From Phylloscopus collybita (lineage: Eukaryota > Chordata > Aves > Passeriformes > Phylloscopidae): DNA of 64,000 nucleotides. Each line of letters begins with the position of its first letter. The stretch's first letter is position 1. The notes under the pieces are model-generated. The model searched no databases. It was not told the origin of the DNA and was given only the letters and a program-made list of their open reading frames with translations. Position numbers and translations under genes: made by a program. The stretch lies in assembly GCA_027886175.1 (NCBI GenBank), contig JAJNNQ010000006.1:7378001-7442000 (forward strand). The letters run 5' to 3'. Of the stretch, positions 48,361 through 59,759 are shown piece by piece.

Positions 48361-51300
48361 AACTCAGAAATTGACATTTCTATTGGAAATGTTTAAAAGC
48401 ATGTCTAACTGTTATAGTGAACAAGAGATAATTTCAAATGTCAAATCTATCATGTGGAATAGAGCTTCATCCAGTCAGTGTCTCTCTTACAAGAATGTTT
48501 AAAGTTGGAGTTGTTGTGGATTTTTTTTCCACTGTTTAAAAAAATATATCCAGCTTCACATTGTAAAGCCCCAGAGTTCACTTGACGAGTCTCTTAAAAG
48601 GGCTTAAGATTCTTTAATGTACCTTGAGTCAGACACACAGGAGAAAATATTGACAAGATATTCCTCAAGAGACCAAAACAACAAAAATTTACTGGCAAAC
48701 TTCAGAAAATCAGGGAACTTTGGCAAAAGTTTAGAGCAACATTTAACAAACATAAAGCATTTTACAAAGCATTAACTCAGTAAACTCCAAACCACCTGAT
48801 TTTAAGTCAATCAGAGTTTGAGAAGAAAGAGCAAGAGAGAAAAAGAAAGAATACAGCTCTTGACTCCAGCAGTGTCTCAACTGATAAAAAATCCAAAGAA
48901 AAAGTAGGGCCATGATACTTGCCTGATACTCTGGTAGAGTATTCCTCAGCTTTCCCGGGCTGTTCCCCCAGGTGGGACTGTCTGTCTGGTGGCTGCTCAG
49001 GAACTGGGCTCCAGAGGCAGGTGTGGAGCATTGCCTTTGCTATCCAGGGATTGGCAGCCACTGTGGAGTGGGATACAGGCTGGGGAGGTGAGATGTGTGG
49101 AGTAGGACATCGCCTCACCAGAGCAGCTGGCCTGTCCCTTCTACCACACACACACAGACGTGAAATGTTTTGAGGCAGCAATCCATCCAGTCTCCCCCAT
49201 TCGTAGTTTCAAAGTTTTAACAAAACTGAAGTTTCAAGGCAAATTATATGTTTTTGAGTTATCATTTTCTCAGCATATATTTAAGGTTCTTCACTTGTTT
49301 TTTATATTCAAAAGATAGTCTTTATATTCTCTTACATGCAGTATTTCTGCATTCATATACATAAATAAAACTAACATCATATTTTTGAATATTAAAGTAC
49401 TCTGGGAAATACAGGTTTTCCAGGAAAATTGCCTCAGAAACCATTGTTTTTTGTTCTTTTAGCAATTTATCGCTAAGGAAACCTGTAGTAGATAAAAAGA
49501 TAAATACATTTCTTGGAAAAAAATTAAAAAGAACATTCCCATGAAATATAATATTTAGAACACTAAGTGCTGATTCACTGTATTTCAGTGTATAAAGTGA
49601 AGGATAACACTTAAAGGGCAACTCCATTCTGTCCAAAATTATATTCTCATATCAAGGGTCACAACTATTATTAATATAAATCCATGCTATTTGTTGCACT
49701 TTAATTTTTTTGAAAAAAGTATTTTTTTTTGCAGGTGAGAAGGCGGACTTCAACAAAACGGTTTTTTCTTTCTTTCTTTCCTGTACAACACATTCGAAAT
49801 TTAAATATTTTCATTTAAATATAGCAGCTATAGCTTCTATCAGCAATGACTATAAGAGAATTCAAAGGAAATCATATAGTTCTTAAAGACTTCCCACTGG
49901 ATATATAGTACGAACTTTAAAGAATTTGGAAATGTTATGGGAAAGCTGACAGCAGTTTTTGGTACATTAAGTGCTGATGCTTTGGATATATGAGGCAAAA
50001 AAATAGAGGAAAGAAAGATTGTTACCATGGAAGTGGCTCCAAATACTCAGCTGGGAAGTAGATTATTTTAGCTTGGAGATATTTCTGGTCTGTGTCACAT
50101 ATGGAATGCCCAGTTCCAGCTCACGCCTTTGGGATTAAAGGTATTATCCTGTCTCACTACTTTCCAGATACTTAGATTAGTGCTGATACAACAAAATGTG
50201 TATATCCAAAGACATATGCTATGACTATTTCCAATAACCTGATGTTCTTGTTTCTTCTATTTGTTCAGGAATATTTAAGCTCTACTAAAATAATTTTCTT
50301 TCTCCTGATAGAATGCAAAATACCAAGTTAATTATCAGTGGGAAATAAATATTTTATTCATCCATATTTAGAAAATAGAGAACAAATCACCTACGCTTCT
50401 CTAAAATTCTTTTGTTTTCATAAGGTAATGAAGCTTCTGAATTGATCAGGATATGAGTGAAGTCAAAGCATGTGCAAATGCAAGATGTGAACTGGGACTA
50501 TGCTCTCACTAAGAATATGTACTATCATGATATTACCAAAGACTCTGCTAGGAGGCCTTGTGCTATGAAATGCCAGTCTGATTGATGTTTGCACTTCAGT
50601 TTCTAGGTCCTCACATACATTGTGCCCATTGTTTTTTGAGAGGGAGAAGAAAAAATAAAAGCAAGATGTATTGTTCTGTTTATTCGCATGTGTCACGAGA
50701 CACAGTTGTTTTTGCTGTTAACTCATTTTTCTTGTCACAAGGCTCAGTGTTGCAGCTTTGCTTGGATGTGGAAGGAATTGTGATTCATATGCAAACCTAG
50801 CTATGCTGCGAATAAAACAAATTTCTGTGATACAAAAGTATAGTAGATCATTGTTTTCACATTTTTATCTTAACTGCAGATTTAAACTGTGATAGTTTTG
50901 CCTGTCTCAGATAGATTAGATATTATTAAATACTAGTCTTGTCCTTGCAAACTACTCTTTGTTTATGCAGTATGTTTTCTATAAAACAGGAATTGACTTT
51001 TAAGGAGCATATATTGTTCTTCCTTTCCCAAGCAAATGTTTGGCTTCTGGAGACCAACCTACAAGAGTCTGATCCTTGTTTGTACTGCAGACAATTTCAC
51101 TTGTTGTGTCTTTTTTCACTGGATTGTATTCTTAAATATTCTAATATATTTAGAGAGAGTTCCTGTTCAAGTTCCAGAGGCACTGCTCTAGGCTTATTTT
51201 TGAGTGGACTTGCTTCTGGTTTAGTGTAAGAGTGTCTGTAATTCCCTTATCACAGAAATTTAACTTTTAACAAAGCATGTATATGAGCTGTGTATCTGAT

Positions 51301-51533
51301 CCCCTGAAGAAAAGTGGAATAATTTCATTGATATTTATTGTCTTAGTCTGAAGGTTAAAATGGTTTACAAATGTTGCCCTACATGTTTGAGAAAGTGAAA
51401 AGATACAAGACATATTTGTCCTCCTTTGTGCAGTGGTGACAGATCCCAGTTTGCACCCAGAATTGTTCTTTCATTAGCTATGAATGTAAGATTTTTGCTA
51501 CCTGAGAAAAAGACAATATTTTACAGGCTAACA

Positions 51534-51860
51534 TATTCAGAGAATCATTGACTCTTTTAGGCTGGAAAAGACCTCTGAAATAACAGAGTCCAACCTTTGA
51601 CTGATCATTACCTTGTCAACTACGCCATAGTTCCATGTGCCGTGTCCTGGTCTTCCTTGAACAACTCATGGGATGATGACCCCACAATCTCCCTGGGCAG
51701 TCTCTTCCAATGTTTAACAACCCTTTCTGTGAAGAAATTCCTCCTCATGTCTGTTTTGAACGTCCCATGGCGCAACTTGAGGCTACATCCTCTTGTCCTA
51801 TCACAGGTTGCCTGGGAGAAGAGACTGACCCCCAGCTGGATACAACCTCCTTTCACTTAT
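51534..51860 (-). mobile_element. CR1 LINE, 3' fragment (antisense to the plus strand)
   Basis: The plus strand opens with 'AGAGAATCATTGACTCTTTT' and 'GGCTGGAAAAGACCTCTG', the reversed CR1 3' end. It then reads 'CACAATCTCCCTGGGCAGTC', 'CTGTGAAGAAATTCCTCCTC' and 'GGCTACATCCTCTTGTCCTA', the classic reversed ORF2 tail. It is truncated near 51,860. Divergence looks lower than in the 11.8-kb and 38.6-kb copies. A 78-codon minus frame survives but is only a fragment of ORF2. Confidence 0.92.
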
Positions 51861-51864
51861 GGAT

Positions 51865-53070
51865 TGGTAAATTGTGGTGAAAAAGGGTTTTAAATTCCTA
51901 ACATTCGTGGAATTGATTGATTCACAAATAAGTTGGATAAGGAAGGAATTATGATTGTCATTAAACATGCTGGCCAGTCACTTTCAAAAGCATTCAGAGT
52001 TAAGATTTTTCTACATAAACTCCTCAAAGATCTAAACAAGAGATTAGCACAATCCGATATCTATCACAAATCTACATACACATCAATATTTCCAATAAAT
52101 GGGAATAAATCGTAATATTTTCAGGATTTTTTTATTCTCCAAGCTCCACCATTTTAAATGCTTTAATTTGAGTGACTACCCAATGCCCATGAGTCATTTA
52201 AATATTATCTGTTAAAATTCAAATAAGACTTAAGTATTGATTAAACAGTGTGACAAACTTTGGTACAAAGTTAATATTGTGTGCAGTACACAGGTGTGTG
52301 ACTTAATTAGTTTTAACACAATTATTTGGAGCAAAAACCAAGACATTCTTAGCATTCTAATGTAACAATTGACACTATTGCCCCCATTTATTGTAAGAAT
52401 TTATAACACAGAAAAATACAGGAAAAATAGATACCATCAGAGAGGGATGGCTCAGGAAAAGTTTATTTTTCATTGTTTGATCTTAGCATATTTAAAAGAA
52501 AAAAAAAATGAAGTGAGTTTAAGTATCTTAGTCTGGTTGCTGACACATTGTTCCTCACTGCAAAACATTCAGTGCAGTTAGTCATAACACATTAGGTTAA
52601 AGTGTTTTGATGTGAGTGGCCTCACTGCTTCCCAGCATGATGTGTCTGCCATTAGGAATTTCAAATAGAAGCAGCTTTTGAGGACAGACAGATAGATATA
52701 AGGAGGGTATTTCATCATTATGAAGCAAGAAGTAATGAAAATTCTTGTGGTGTTAGCAAAATTACTTCAATTTCACACATAAGATCACAATAATAAAGGA
52801 CTGGTTTTCTCTGGCTATTTTGCACTTCTATATTGTGCTAACCACAGTAGAAAAACCTGGGAATTTAAATCCTGACTAGCTTTTGAGTTGTACGTAAATA
52901 CATTCATAATGTATATAATAATTTATATCACTTCTCAAGACTATTGCTAATGTTTTATAAAATGTCAGTCTTAATTTGTAAAACTCAGAGTAATGACAGA
53001 TCAATGTCAAATGACAAAGCAAAAATCCTGCTTGACTGGGCACAACATGTAAAGTTTTGAGGGAGTTTGT
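51865..53070. other. Unique sequence before the pentanucleotide array
   Basis: No gene or recognised repeat is seen. Confidence 0.6.
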
Positions 53071-53073
53071 GTC

Positions 53074-53457
53074 TTTTTTCTTTTCTTTTCTTTTCTTTTC
53101 TTTTCTTTTCTTTTCTTTTCTTTTCTTTTCTTTTCTTTTCTTTTCTTTTCTTTTCTTTTCTTTTCTTTTCCTTTTCTTTTCTTTTCTTTTCTTTTCTTTT
53201 CTTTTCTTTTCTTTTCTTTTCTTTTCTTTTCTTTTCTTTTCTTTTCTTTTCTTTTCTTTTCTTTTCTTTTCTTTTCTTTTCTTTTCTTTTCTTTTCTTTT
53301 CTTTTCTTTTCTTTTCTTTTCTTTTCCCTCTCCTCTCCTCTCCTCTCCTCTCCTCTCCTCTCCTCTCCTCTCCTCTCCTCTCCTCTCCTCTCCTCTCCTC
53401 TCCTCTCTTTTTTCCTTCTCTTTTTTTTTTTTTTTTTCATTTTTTTTATTCTTTTTG
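53074..53457. repeat. Large compound pentanucleotide array (CTTTT)n(CTCTC)n plus T-rich tail
   Basis: About 250 bases of CTTTT units, with one extra C at 53,170-53,171 that shifts the phase, pass at about 53,326 into about 80 bases of TCCTC units, then a T-rich tail to 53,457. The whole strand is pyrimidine, so the other strand is all purine (AAAAG and GGAGA). Such tracts can form triplex DNA and stall polymerases. Long open frames across it in several frames (Phe/Ser- or Lys/Glu-rich) are repeat artefacts. Confidence 0.97.
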
Positions 53458-53772
53458 TAGCCATTTTTCCTTAACACAGAAAATCTTGTTCAGAATGATT
53501 GGCAATACTAAAATTACATATTATGCTTCACCTTTCCCCATAATCTTCATTATCGTATTTATTAAGAAATTGTGTGTGTTGGGAAAGCAAGTTAAAACCT
53601 CATTGGAAAAACAAACTTGCAAACCTTGGACCAAGTTATTAAGTTATCCAATAGAACAGGGAAGGAATAGCACACTTTGAGACCACGGATTACAGTTTCT
53701 AAATGCTACTCATAAAGGTCTGTCGTGAAAGCTGACATGCTGGGTAATTTAAGGAAATGTGATCATGTCACC

Positions 53773-53857
53773 TTTTTTTTTTTTTTTTTTTTCCCCTTTT
53801 GGTCAAGAATTACATGTTCTATTCAATTTAAGACCTTCTTTTTTTTTTTTTTTTTTT
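53773..53857. repeat. Two poly-T runs
   Basis: T runs at 53,773-53,792 and 53,839-53,857, separated by unique sequence. Confidence 0.9.
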
Positions 53858-54055
53858 CTTAATGGGACTACAGTCAAGGAAAGAGTATGCACTTCTTTAT
53901 TTCAGAATGATGAAGAGAGAGAATATAGTATTTTGCCATGCCTTTTATGGTTTTTAATAGTCATAAATGTCCTTCTAATTTGTTTCTGAATTGCAGCAGT
54001 CTTCCAGAAGTGTCTAAATAGGAAAATAATCTGGTAATTCTAGTTGCCTTAGGAA

Positions 54056-54098
54056 AACAACAAACAAACAAACAAACAAACAAACAAACAAACAAACA
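54056..54098. repeat. (CAAA)n simple repeat, about 10 units
   Basis: A pure tetranucleotide tract. Confidence 0.95.
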
Positions 54099-55767
54099 GA
54101 TAGATTTAGAGAAAATTTTCAGTGGGATTTAATGAACCTCAGTGTCATAAGAGTGAAAAGATACTAGCAAGAAATATATGGAAAAAGTTGATTTCATCCA
54201 CCTTTGCTTTTTATTGCATTTAAAACTACCAGACTGAAAAAAAAATCTTACCAAATGACTGTTGTGTTAAGAGAAATACCAAATGAAAGTGGGAACAGAG
54301 TAAAAAGGGGTTGGAGGGGGATTTTTCTTATTTTTCATACTGTTAGTCATTATTTCATTCTTAATTTTCATAGCATTCAGTGTCTCTGATATGAAGTGCA
54401 TAGTGATTAGAAGTGTTAAACAATTTGAGAAAGAGTATTTTGAAATTTTCATTCACAGAACAACAAGAAATTTACAAAATTATCATGAGAAGAAATATTC
54501 TTGTGCCTAATTCTGTTCTGTAGGATGTGCATGGATTCTATGTATCATAGATAAATATTCAGACTGTGAAGTGCTTCTGCTACATGTCTTCTATGCTGAA
54601 AATCAGGAGTTCATATTTTGAAGAATAAGAGCTTAGTAATTCACAGGAGGCTTCCAGACCCATGTCAAGTTTTAAACCTTCAAAGTAATGTGAAGTTTAA
54701 CAAAGAATAATAAAAAAATAGTAATACTTCATCATGATATCCACTTTATCTGTATGATCACTTGTCATCCAGTTTTAACTATTAATGACTATCCTTCATG
54801 ACTTGCCATTAAAAGTTGTTTTATACATTACATAAATGTAATTAAGTCCTAGCAATAATAGACTGCAATGAAATATTTAGTAATTTTTCTGAGAAATTAA
54901 AAATGTCCAGAAATTTTCTAATATTGAAAGTGTGGTTTATGGATCAGAATATCAGGAATTATACAATAAATATATGTACCACTCAAGACTTAAAAAATCT
55001 TCATAAACATGAATGCACTTACTTTAATAGCCTAGATCGTGTTCCCACAAAATATTTCCAGTGATTAAATTCAATGAAGCTTGAATTTATTTTCTGCTGC
55101 TCTCCATGGGATTGGTACACGGCAAGAATAATAAAAAAATGGCCTCAACTCTTCTTGAATTTTTTTTAGAATTAATTAATACAATATCTTCAATACATTT
55201 AATGAAATCTTTAGGGATCTAAAAGCTGTTTATCGTGGGACTATCAATGGGATCATAGATCAGATCAAAGAGAAGCAGCCTCTGTCACAAACTTTTTGAT
55301 ATGCTAGTTTCACAGAGCTAAATGCTGATCTGAATGCTGTCTGCCTCAGCCGGTCAAAAAAAAAGAAAAAAAGGGAAGAAAATATTCATTAAAGATATTT
55401 TAGAAATTGCTGCTTAAATGACTTTGCTTGACACTACCAAAAGGCTGACTTAAGTTAATGTGCATTTCTCTCAAGGAGCTGTCATAGACCTCCACATGAA
55501 GCACACTGTAAGGGAAATAGCAGGAAAACTAAACTAAACTAGACTGAACCAAACCAAAACAACTCTCCTCCATTACCCCCCAAAACAAACCAAAAACTCC
55601 AAAACCTAACAGCCAGCCAGCCATTTTTTTTTAAAAAATGAGCCAAAATTTTAAACACTATTCGAATGAACCCCACATATTTTCCAGTTAAAGAACAAAT
55701 CAGATGCCAAAATGTAATCAACGATCAATCATTCCTTAATATATTTCTCTCCTCCAATAAACTGTAG

Positions 55768-55871
55768 GTTTTTACCTGATTCAAGCAAATCCTATACTGA
55801 CTTCTAATACTATGTTAGATGGAATAATCAAAGGACCAAAGCCAGGAAAAATGCAACAGCTGCTGCAGAAG
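55768..55871 (+). other. Best exon-like segment of the window (hypothesis only)
   Basis: A pyrimidine-rich lead (TTTCTCTCCTCCAATAAACT) ends in GTAG, and the segment closes with CTGCAGAAG followed by GTGAGT, close to the donor consensus. A second in-frame acceptor (ACTATGTTAG) would start the exon at 55,819. One frame is open throughout and ends in phase 0. Its C-terminal part reads DGIIKGPKPGKMQQLLQK, a balanced, protein-like sequence. The segment is GC-richer at its 3' end than its flanks. I cannot name a protein. The alternatives are a lncRNA exon or a chance pseudo-exon. Confidence 0.3.
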
Positions 55872-55874
55872 GTG

Positions 55875-58800
55875 AGTGAGCAGCTAGTAATCATATTAAT
55901 GACATTACTAATTTATGTGGTTGATAGAATTTAGAATAGGAGTGAGGACTCATCTGTCATCATTGTATCATCCATCATAACTATGGCGTCTTAAGTAATG
56001 TGCAGGCTGTTAACAATTTTAGCTTGTTTTGTTGCTATTCCACTTGATTTGGTTGGGGAATTTTTTTAAGACTCAGGAAAATCAAGCATTTCAGGGTGGC
56101 AAATATGAATGTGATTTTTTTTTTTTCCCTGTGGTAAAGGAGCAGATAGAGTAAGCAAAAAGAAATGTTATTTTAAAAAGCAGAAACCATAATAAAGATA
56201 TATTTTTTTTTCCCTTCAGTACGTATTTTATGTCCTTTGAATAGGTTCAGCTGAATTAAAAGTAGGCATGTTTCCAAAGTGTCATGCTGGAAGAGACAGA
56301 TGACTGTGGAACTGTGGCTTCTACCTTTGCAGTGAAAAATACCAGCCTCAATGTGCAGTTTCCCATTGTCTTGGTATAAGACAGGTTAAAGGGCAACTCT
56401 CTAGAATGAGTTCTCCCCCTTTGTTTTATGTAATCCCTTTCCACCAATAAGGAGGAATGAAATACAAGCAGGACCTTGGCCTTCAGTGAAAACTGCCAGG
56501 ACAGAGAGAGCTTCCTGGCAGTTTAAAAGGGACTCTGGCAATGCCTCTCATCCTCAGATTCTGGTCCTGGCCATGGCACGGGGCCTTTAAAAGGCAGTAA
56601 TGATTTTTTGGGGTCGTAGAGAGACGTACGGAACAAATAACATTTTGGGTTACCCACGACACCCATGAATTGACAAATTTATTTTCTCAAGTCTCTTGAA
56701 GTTGGAAATTTCCTTGAATTCTAAATTATCTATTTGTAGTGTCAGTGTATTAGAAATATTTGGGTTGGTTTTCCATTCTGGGGTAGACCAGTTAAGTAGT
56801 TTCAGCATTTTCTTCACAGGTAATATGTTTAAGCAAATGGTTATTTTATTAAATATAGATGGACAGCTTGTTTAGCAGCTGTACAAGTTAAGTGGACAAA
56901 AAGAGGTTTTTTTCCTAGAGTAAAGAAGGAACCCACAGTGCAGTGCATGATGCACCACATACATTGATGACATGTGAAAAATAAAATAAATTCTGCAACC
57001 TATTTTGCTGTAGTGAGAGGTGTGATGCTGTGTCATCATTGTTGATTTTCATTAATGAGGAAAAGTGTCAAAATGTACTTTTGACATCACTCCTAAAGTC
57101 AGAACACCATTTTTCTCTATGAACAATTGTTTTTTTCCTTTGAATGTGTTCATTTCTTTTGCAGTCTAGGACCTGATTGTGCATTAGCCTTCACAGATGA
57201 AAACAAGAATATTTGTGATAAAAAAACACCTTTTTCTGTGTGGGTTGTGTGAAGTCTGAGTCTGTGAAAGCAAACTCTGGGGACATTTTTTGGCAGAGGA
57301 GTCTTATGTCTGAGCAGGATAAAACAAAACTCAGTAAGGAGTGTCATGAAAAAACAAGGCTCTGGGACACCTCTGATCTGGTTCCTGCTGTAGCTGTAGC
57401 ATCCAGTATCATTTTACTGTCAGATAGCTAACTTATGGCCAGTATCACTCAGACTTTAGAAGAGAAGTTCAGAGTTCCACACTTGTGCCAAGTTTTGAGC
57501 CTTTCTTCTTATTTCATTTCAGTTCTCTGTTGAATTTTTCTCCTCCTTCCACCTTTCAAAATAGAAGTGGATGTGAACCTACCTCACGAGAGATTAAATT
57601 ACAGACAGCACTGTGCATTTCACAGGACATAGGTGCTTTATTATCATCATTTAAAACTCTTTATCACCAGCTCTTACTATTTTAACTTTGTTCATTGTAG
57701 TTTTTCCACAGCATGTTTAAAAAAATTAAATTGTTACACTTGCTAAAACATTACAGAATGCTTCTAATTTTCGTAATATTTTCTGCTTTTACTTTGAGAA
57801 ATTAGGTCTGCAAGACAGTGTTTCTGAGCTAGTCCTCTATGTCTATCATTGGAGATGACTATACTGGCCATAAAATATCAGATTATCTCATTTTTGCAGA
57901 GTAGTTGAAAAACTCCACAGATATGAAATCCAAGTGTCTGGTCCTGTAGAAAATGTTGTCATAAGTAATTTTTTTTTCATTCAACAATACCTTAAAATGA
58001 CATCCTGTTTTATCAAGAAACCTTAATATAAGAATTCCATAATGGAATGCCGAGTCTATTCTTATAACTTTTCAGAAAAATGGTTCTGCTACCTCTCTTT
58101 GTTTCTGAGCCAGACTCATTTGTTCTTTTCCATACATTTTTTGAGCTTTCTTTGGAGTTCCTTCCCTGTTTTGTCAGATTGGTGGAATCTATCTTTCTCT
58201 GTACAGATTACACAGAATCACAGTTATGTGGACTGAGAGGAAGATAATAATCTGACCAATTGAATTTTTTTCCTGGGGTTGCTTTCGTATATTTTCTTAT
58301 GACGATATGCTTCTGTTTCATTGGCTCCCAAGTAAATTCAAAATGGCTCAACAGCTTACTCCATCTATAACTTTTTCAAAGAGCTGCAGTTTCATATGTA
58401 GAAATCACCTTAGGGTTTCAGACTTTTATTGAAAGATATCCTCAGAGCTTCAACTATAACAGGTCAAGCAACAGTTGCTTAAACATCAGGGAATTGTGAG
58501 AATTTCAAAAGAGTGCTCTAGATGAGCGCTTAGCATCTGCACTGTTGGGTACTTCAAAACGAAATGATAAAAATCCTCAAATATGTTTGCTTTTATAAAT
58601 TTAGTAAGCACCTCAAAGATGAACAAAGATGTTTAAAATCCAGATATGATGTTGTCTTAGTCTGTGTACAAATATAACTTGCATTAGGATTATAGAAAAC
58701 TTCAAGGTAAATAAAAAAAATAACAATATATAAGAGTTGTATTTTTGATTTTTGCTGGACAGGTCTTACTTCTCAGGTTTGACATAGGTTTTTCATTAAA

Positions 58801-59415
58801 CTTCGAGAGAAAACTATGCATAACTCTCTTAATTCTTAAAAAGTTTTCCTATACATCTTCCACATAAGTAGTCTGTCTTCTTTCTCTTAGCACTCTTTCA
58901 GGGCTCAATTTAATTCTTTATCAACATGGCGCCTCTTTGTGTTTGAGTGTCTGGAATATCTAAAACAACTGAAACGCTTCTTCAGGTGTGACAGGATTTA
59001 TTAAAAAGTTTTTGGCTTAATGGACAGAGGTTAGGTACTCCACAGCCTATTAATAGCGCCAAATAGGTTTATTTAGACTGAATCCTTTGTAGCAAATCCT
59101 TGCCGTTTTTCTTTCTCCCTATTTGCCAGTTTATTATGGACATATAACCTCTATTTTGTCATCAGATATTATCTGTTGTTTTGAAACCAAACACAACTTC
59201 CACTATTTTTCGGTGACTTACATCTGATCCAGTCACTCAAAGACGTATACTATATGACTGAAAAGACAGATGCTAAATAGATAGTACTGGACACACGTTT
59301 TTCCTTCAGTATATGAAATGGAAGTCAAGAAAAGAAAAATTGTTGCCATCAAGTTCAAGCACACAGTGCTGTGGTAAAAGAACTAAAACCCATCTTCAAT
59401 CATTCTGACTGAAAT
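55875..59415. other. AT-rich unique sequence, no gene recognised
   Basis: No gene is seen. The segment holds a 12-bp perfect hairpin (56,490-56,524). A CpG-bearing patch follows at about 56,560-56,680, with two TTTAAAAG boxes at about 56,522 and 56,584 that look TATA-like. This patch may be part of an unclassified LTR. Confidence 0.5.
56490..56524. repeat. Perfect 12-bp inverted repeat (hairpin)
   Basis: AAACTGCCAGGA (56,490-56,501) pairs perfectly with TCCTGGCAGTTT (56,513-56,524) across an 11-base purine-rich loop, CAGAGAGAGCT. The stem is of mixed composition, so it is not a simple-repeat artefact. Confidence 0.9.
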
Positions 59416-59418
59416 ATG

Positions 59419-59512
59419 ATTACCTATTATTGTAAATTGTACATTTACAATGTGTATTATTACAATTGCACATTACAATATGTATTATTGTGATCACCTA
59501 TTGTAAATTGTA
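59419..59512. repeat. Imperfect tandem repeat, units of about 30 bases
   Basis: Three related units share TATTATTGTAAATTG, TGTATTATTACAATTG and TGTATTATTGTGATC cores, each followed by an AT-rich TTACAAT-like spacer. Some units are partly reverse-complementary (TGTAAATTGTACATTTACA). Confidence 0.7.
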
Positions 59513-59575
59513 AGTAAATCTATATTCTTTATTTTTAAGTAGAGTTAATGTTTTAAAATAGACTATGACTTAAAA

Positions 59576-59757
59576 TGAAAAATAATTAATTTTCAAAATT
59601 ATTTTCAAATATTAATTAATTTTTTCATTAATTAATATTTTTTATTAATTATTATTTATTATTATATATTTATATTATATTTATGAATATTAATTAATAT
59701 TAATTAATATTAATTAATATTCATTAATTTTGCATTAATTTTCAAAATAATTGACAA
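59576..59757. repeat. (ATTAATTA)-type AT-rich palindromic cluster
   Basis: Almost pure A/T sequence built from TTAATTAATAT units. A run of four ATTAATTAAT copies occurs at about 59,689-59,720. A 15-base TTAATTTTCAAAAT motif recurs near both ends. It is self-complementary at many scales. Confidence 0.9.
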
Positions 59758-59759
59758 GC

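Larger units (their letters stand above)
43350..51530. other. AT-rich unique sequence, no gene recognised
   Basis: No gene is seen over about 8 kb. A-rich and TTG simple repeats are listed separately. A GC-richer island at about 48,900-49,185, ending in a short CA tract, has open frames on both strands and no recognisable domain; it may be an unclassified repeat. Confidence 0.55.
53460..55765. other. AT-rich unique sequence, no gene recognised
   Basis: No gene is seen. It holds two T runs and a CAAA array. A repeat-free stretch at about 55,180-55,345 has mixed composition with palindromic GATC motifs and could be conserved, but this is untested. Confidence 0.55.

Noticed and set aside
48807..49181. 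Overlapping open frames of 124 and 84 codons
   Set aside because: They lie on opposite strands of the same GC-richer island, with no splice sites or domains that I recognise.
53057..53680. Long open frames (up to 207 codons) on both strands
   Set aside because: They are translations of the CTTTT/TCCTC array (Phe-Ser or Lys-Glu repeats). Five-base units without stops stay open in all phases.
54056..54098. Regular spacing that might suggest a CRISPR-like array
   Set aside because: It is a plain CAAA microsatellite. No repeat-spacer pattern exists anywhere in the window.
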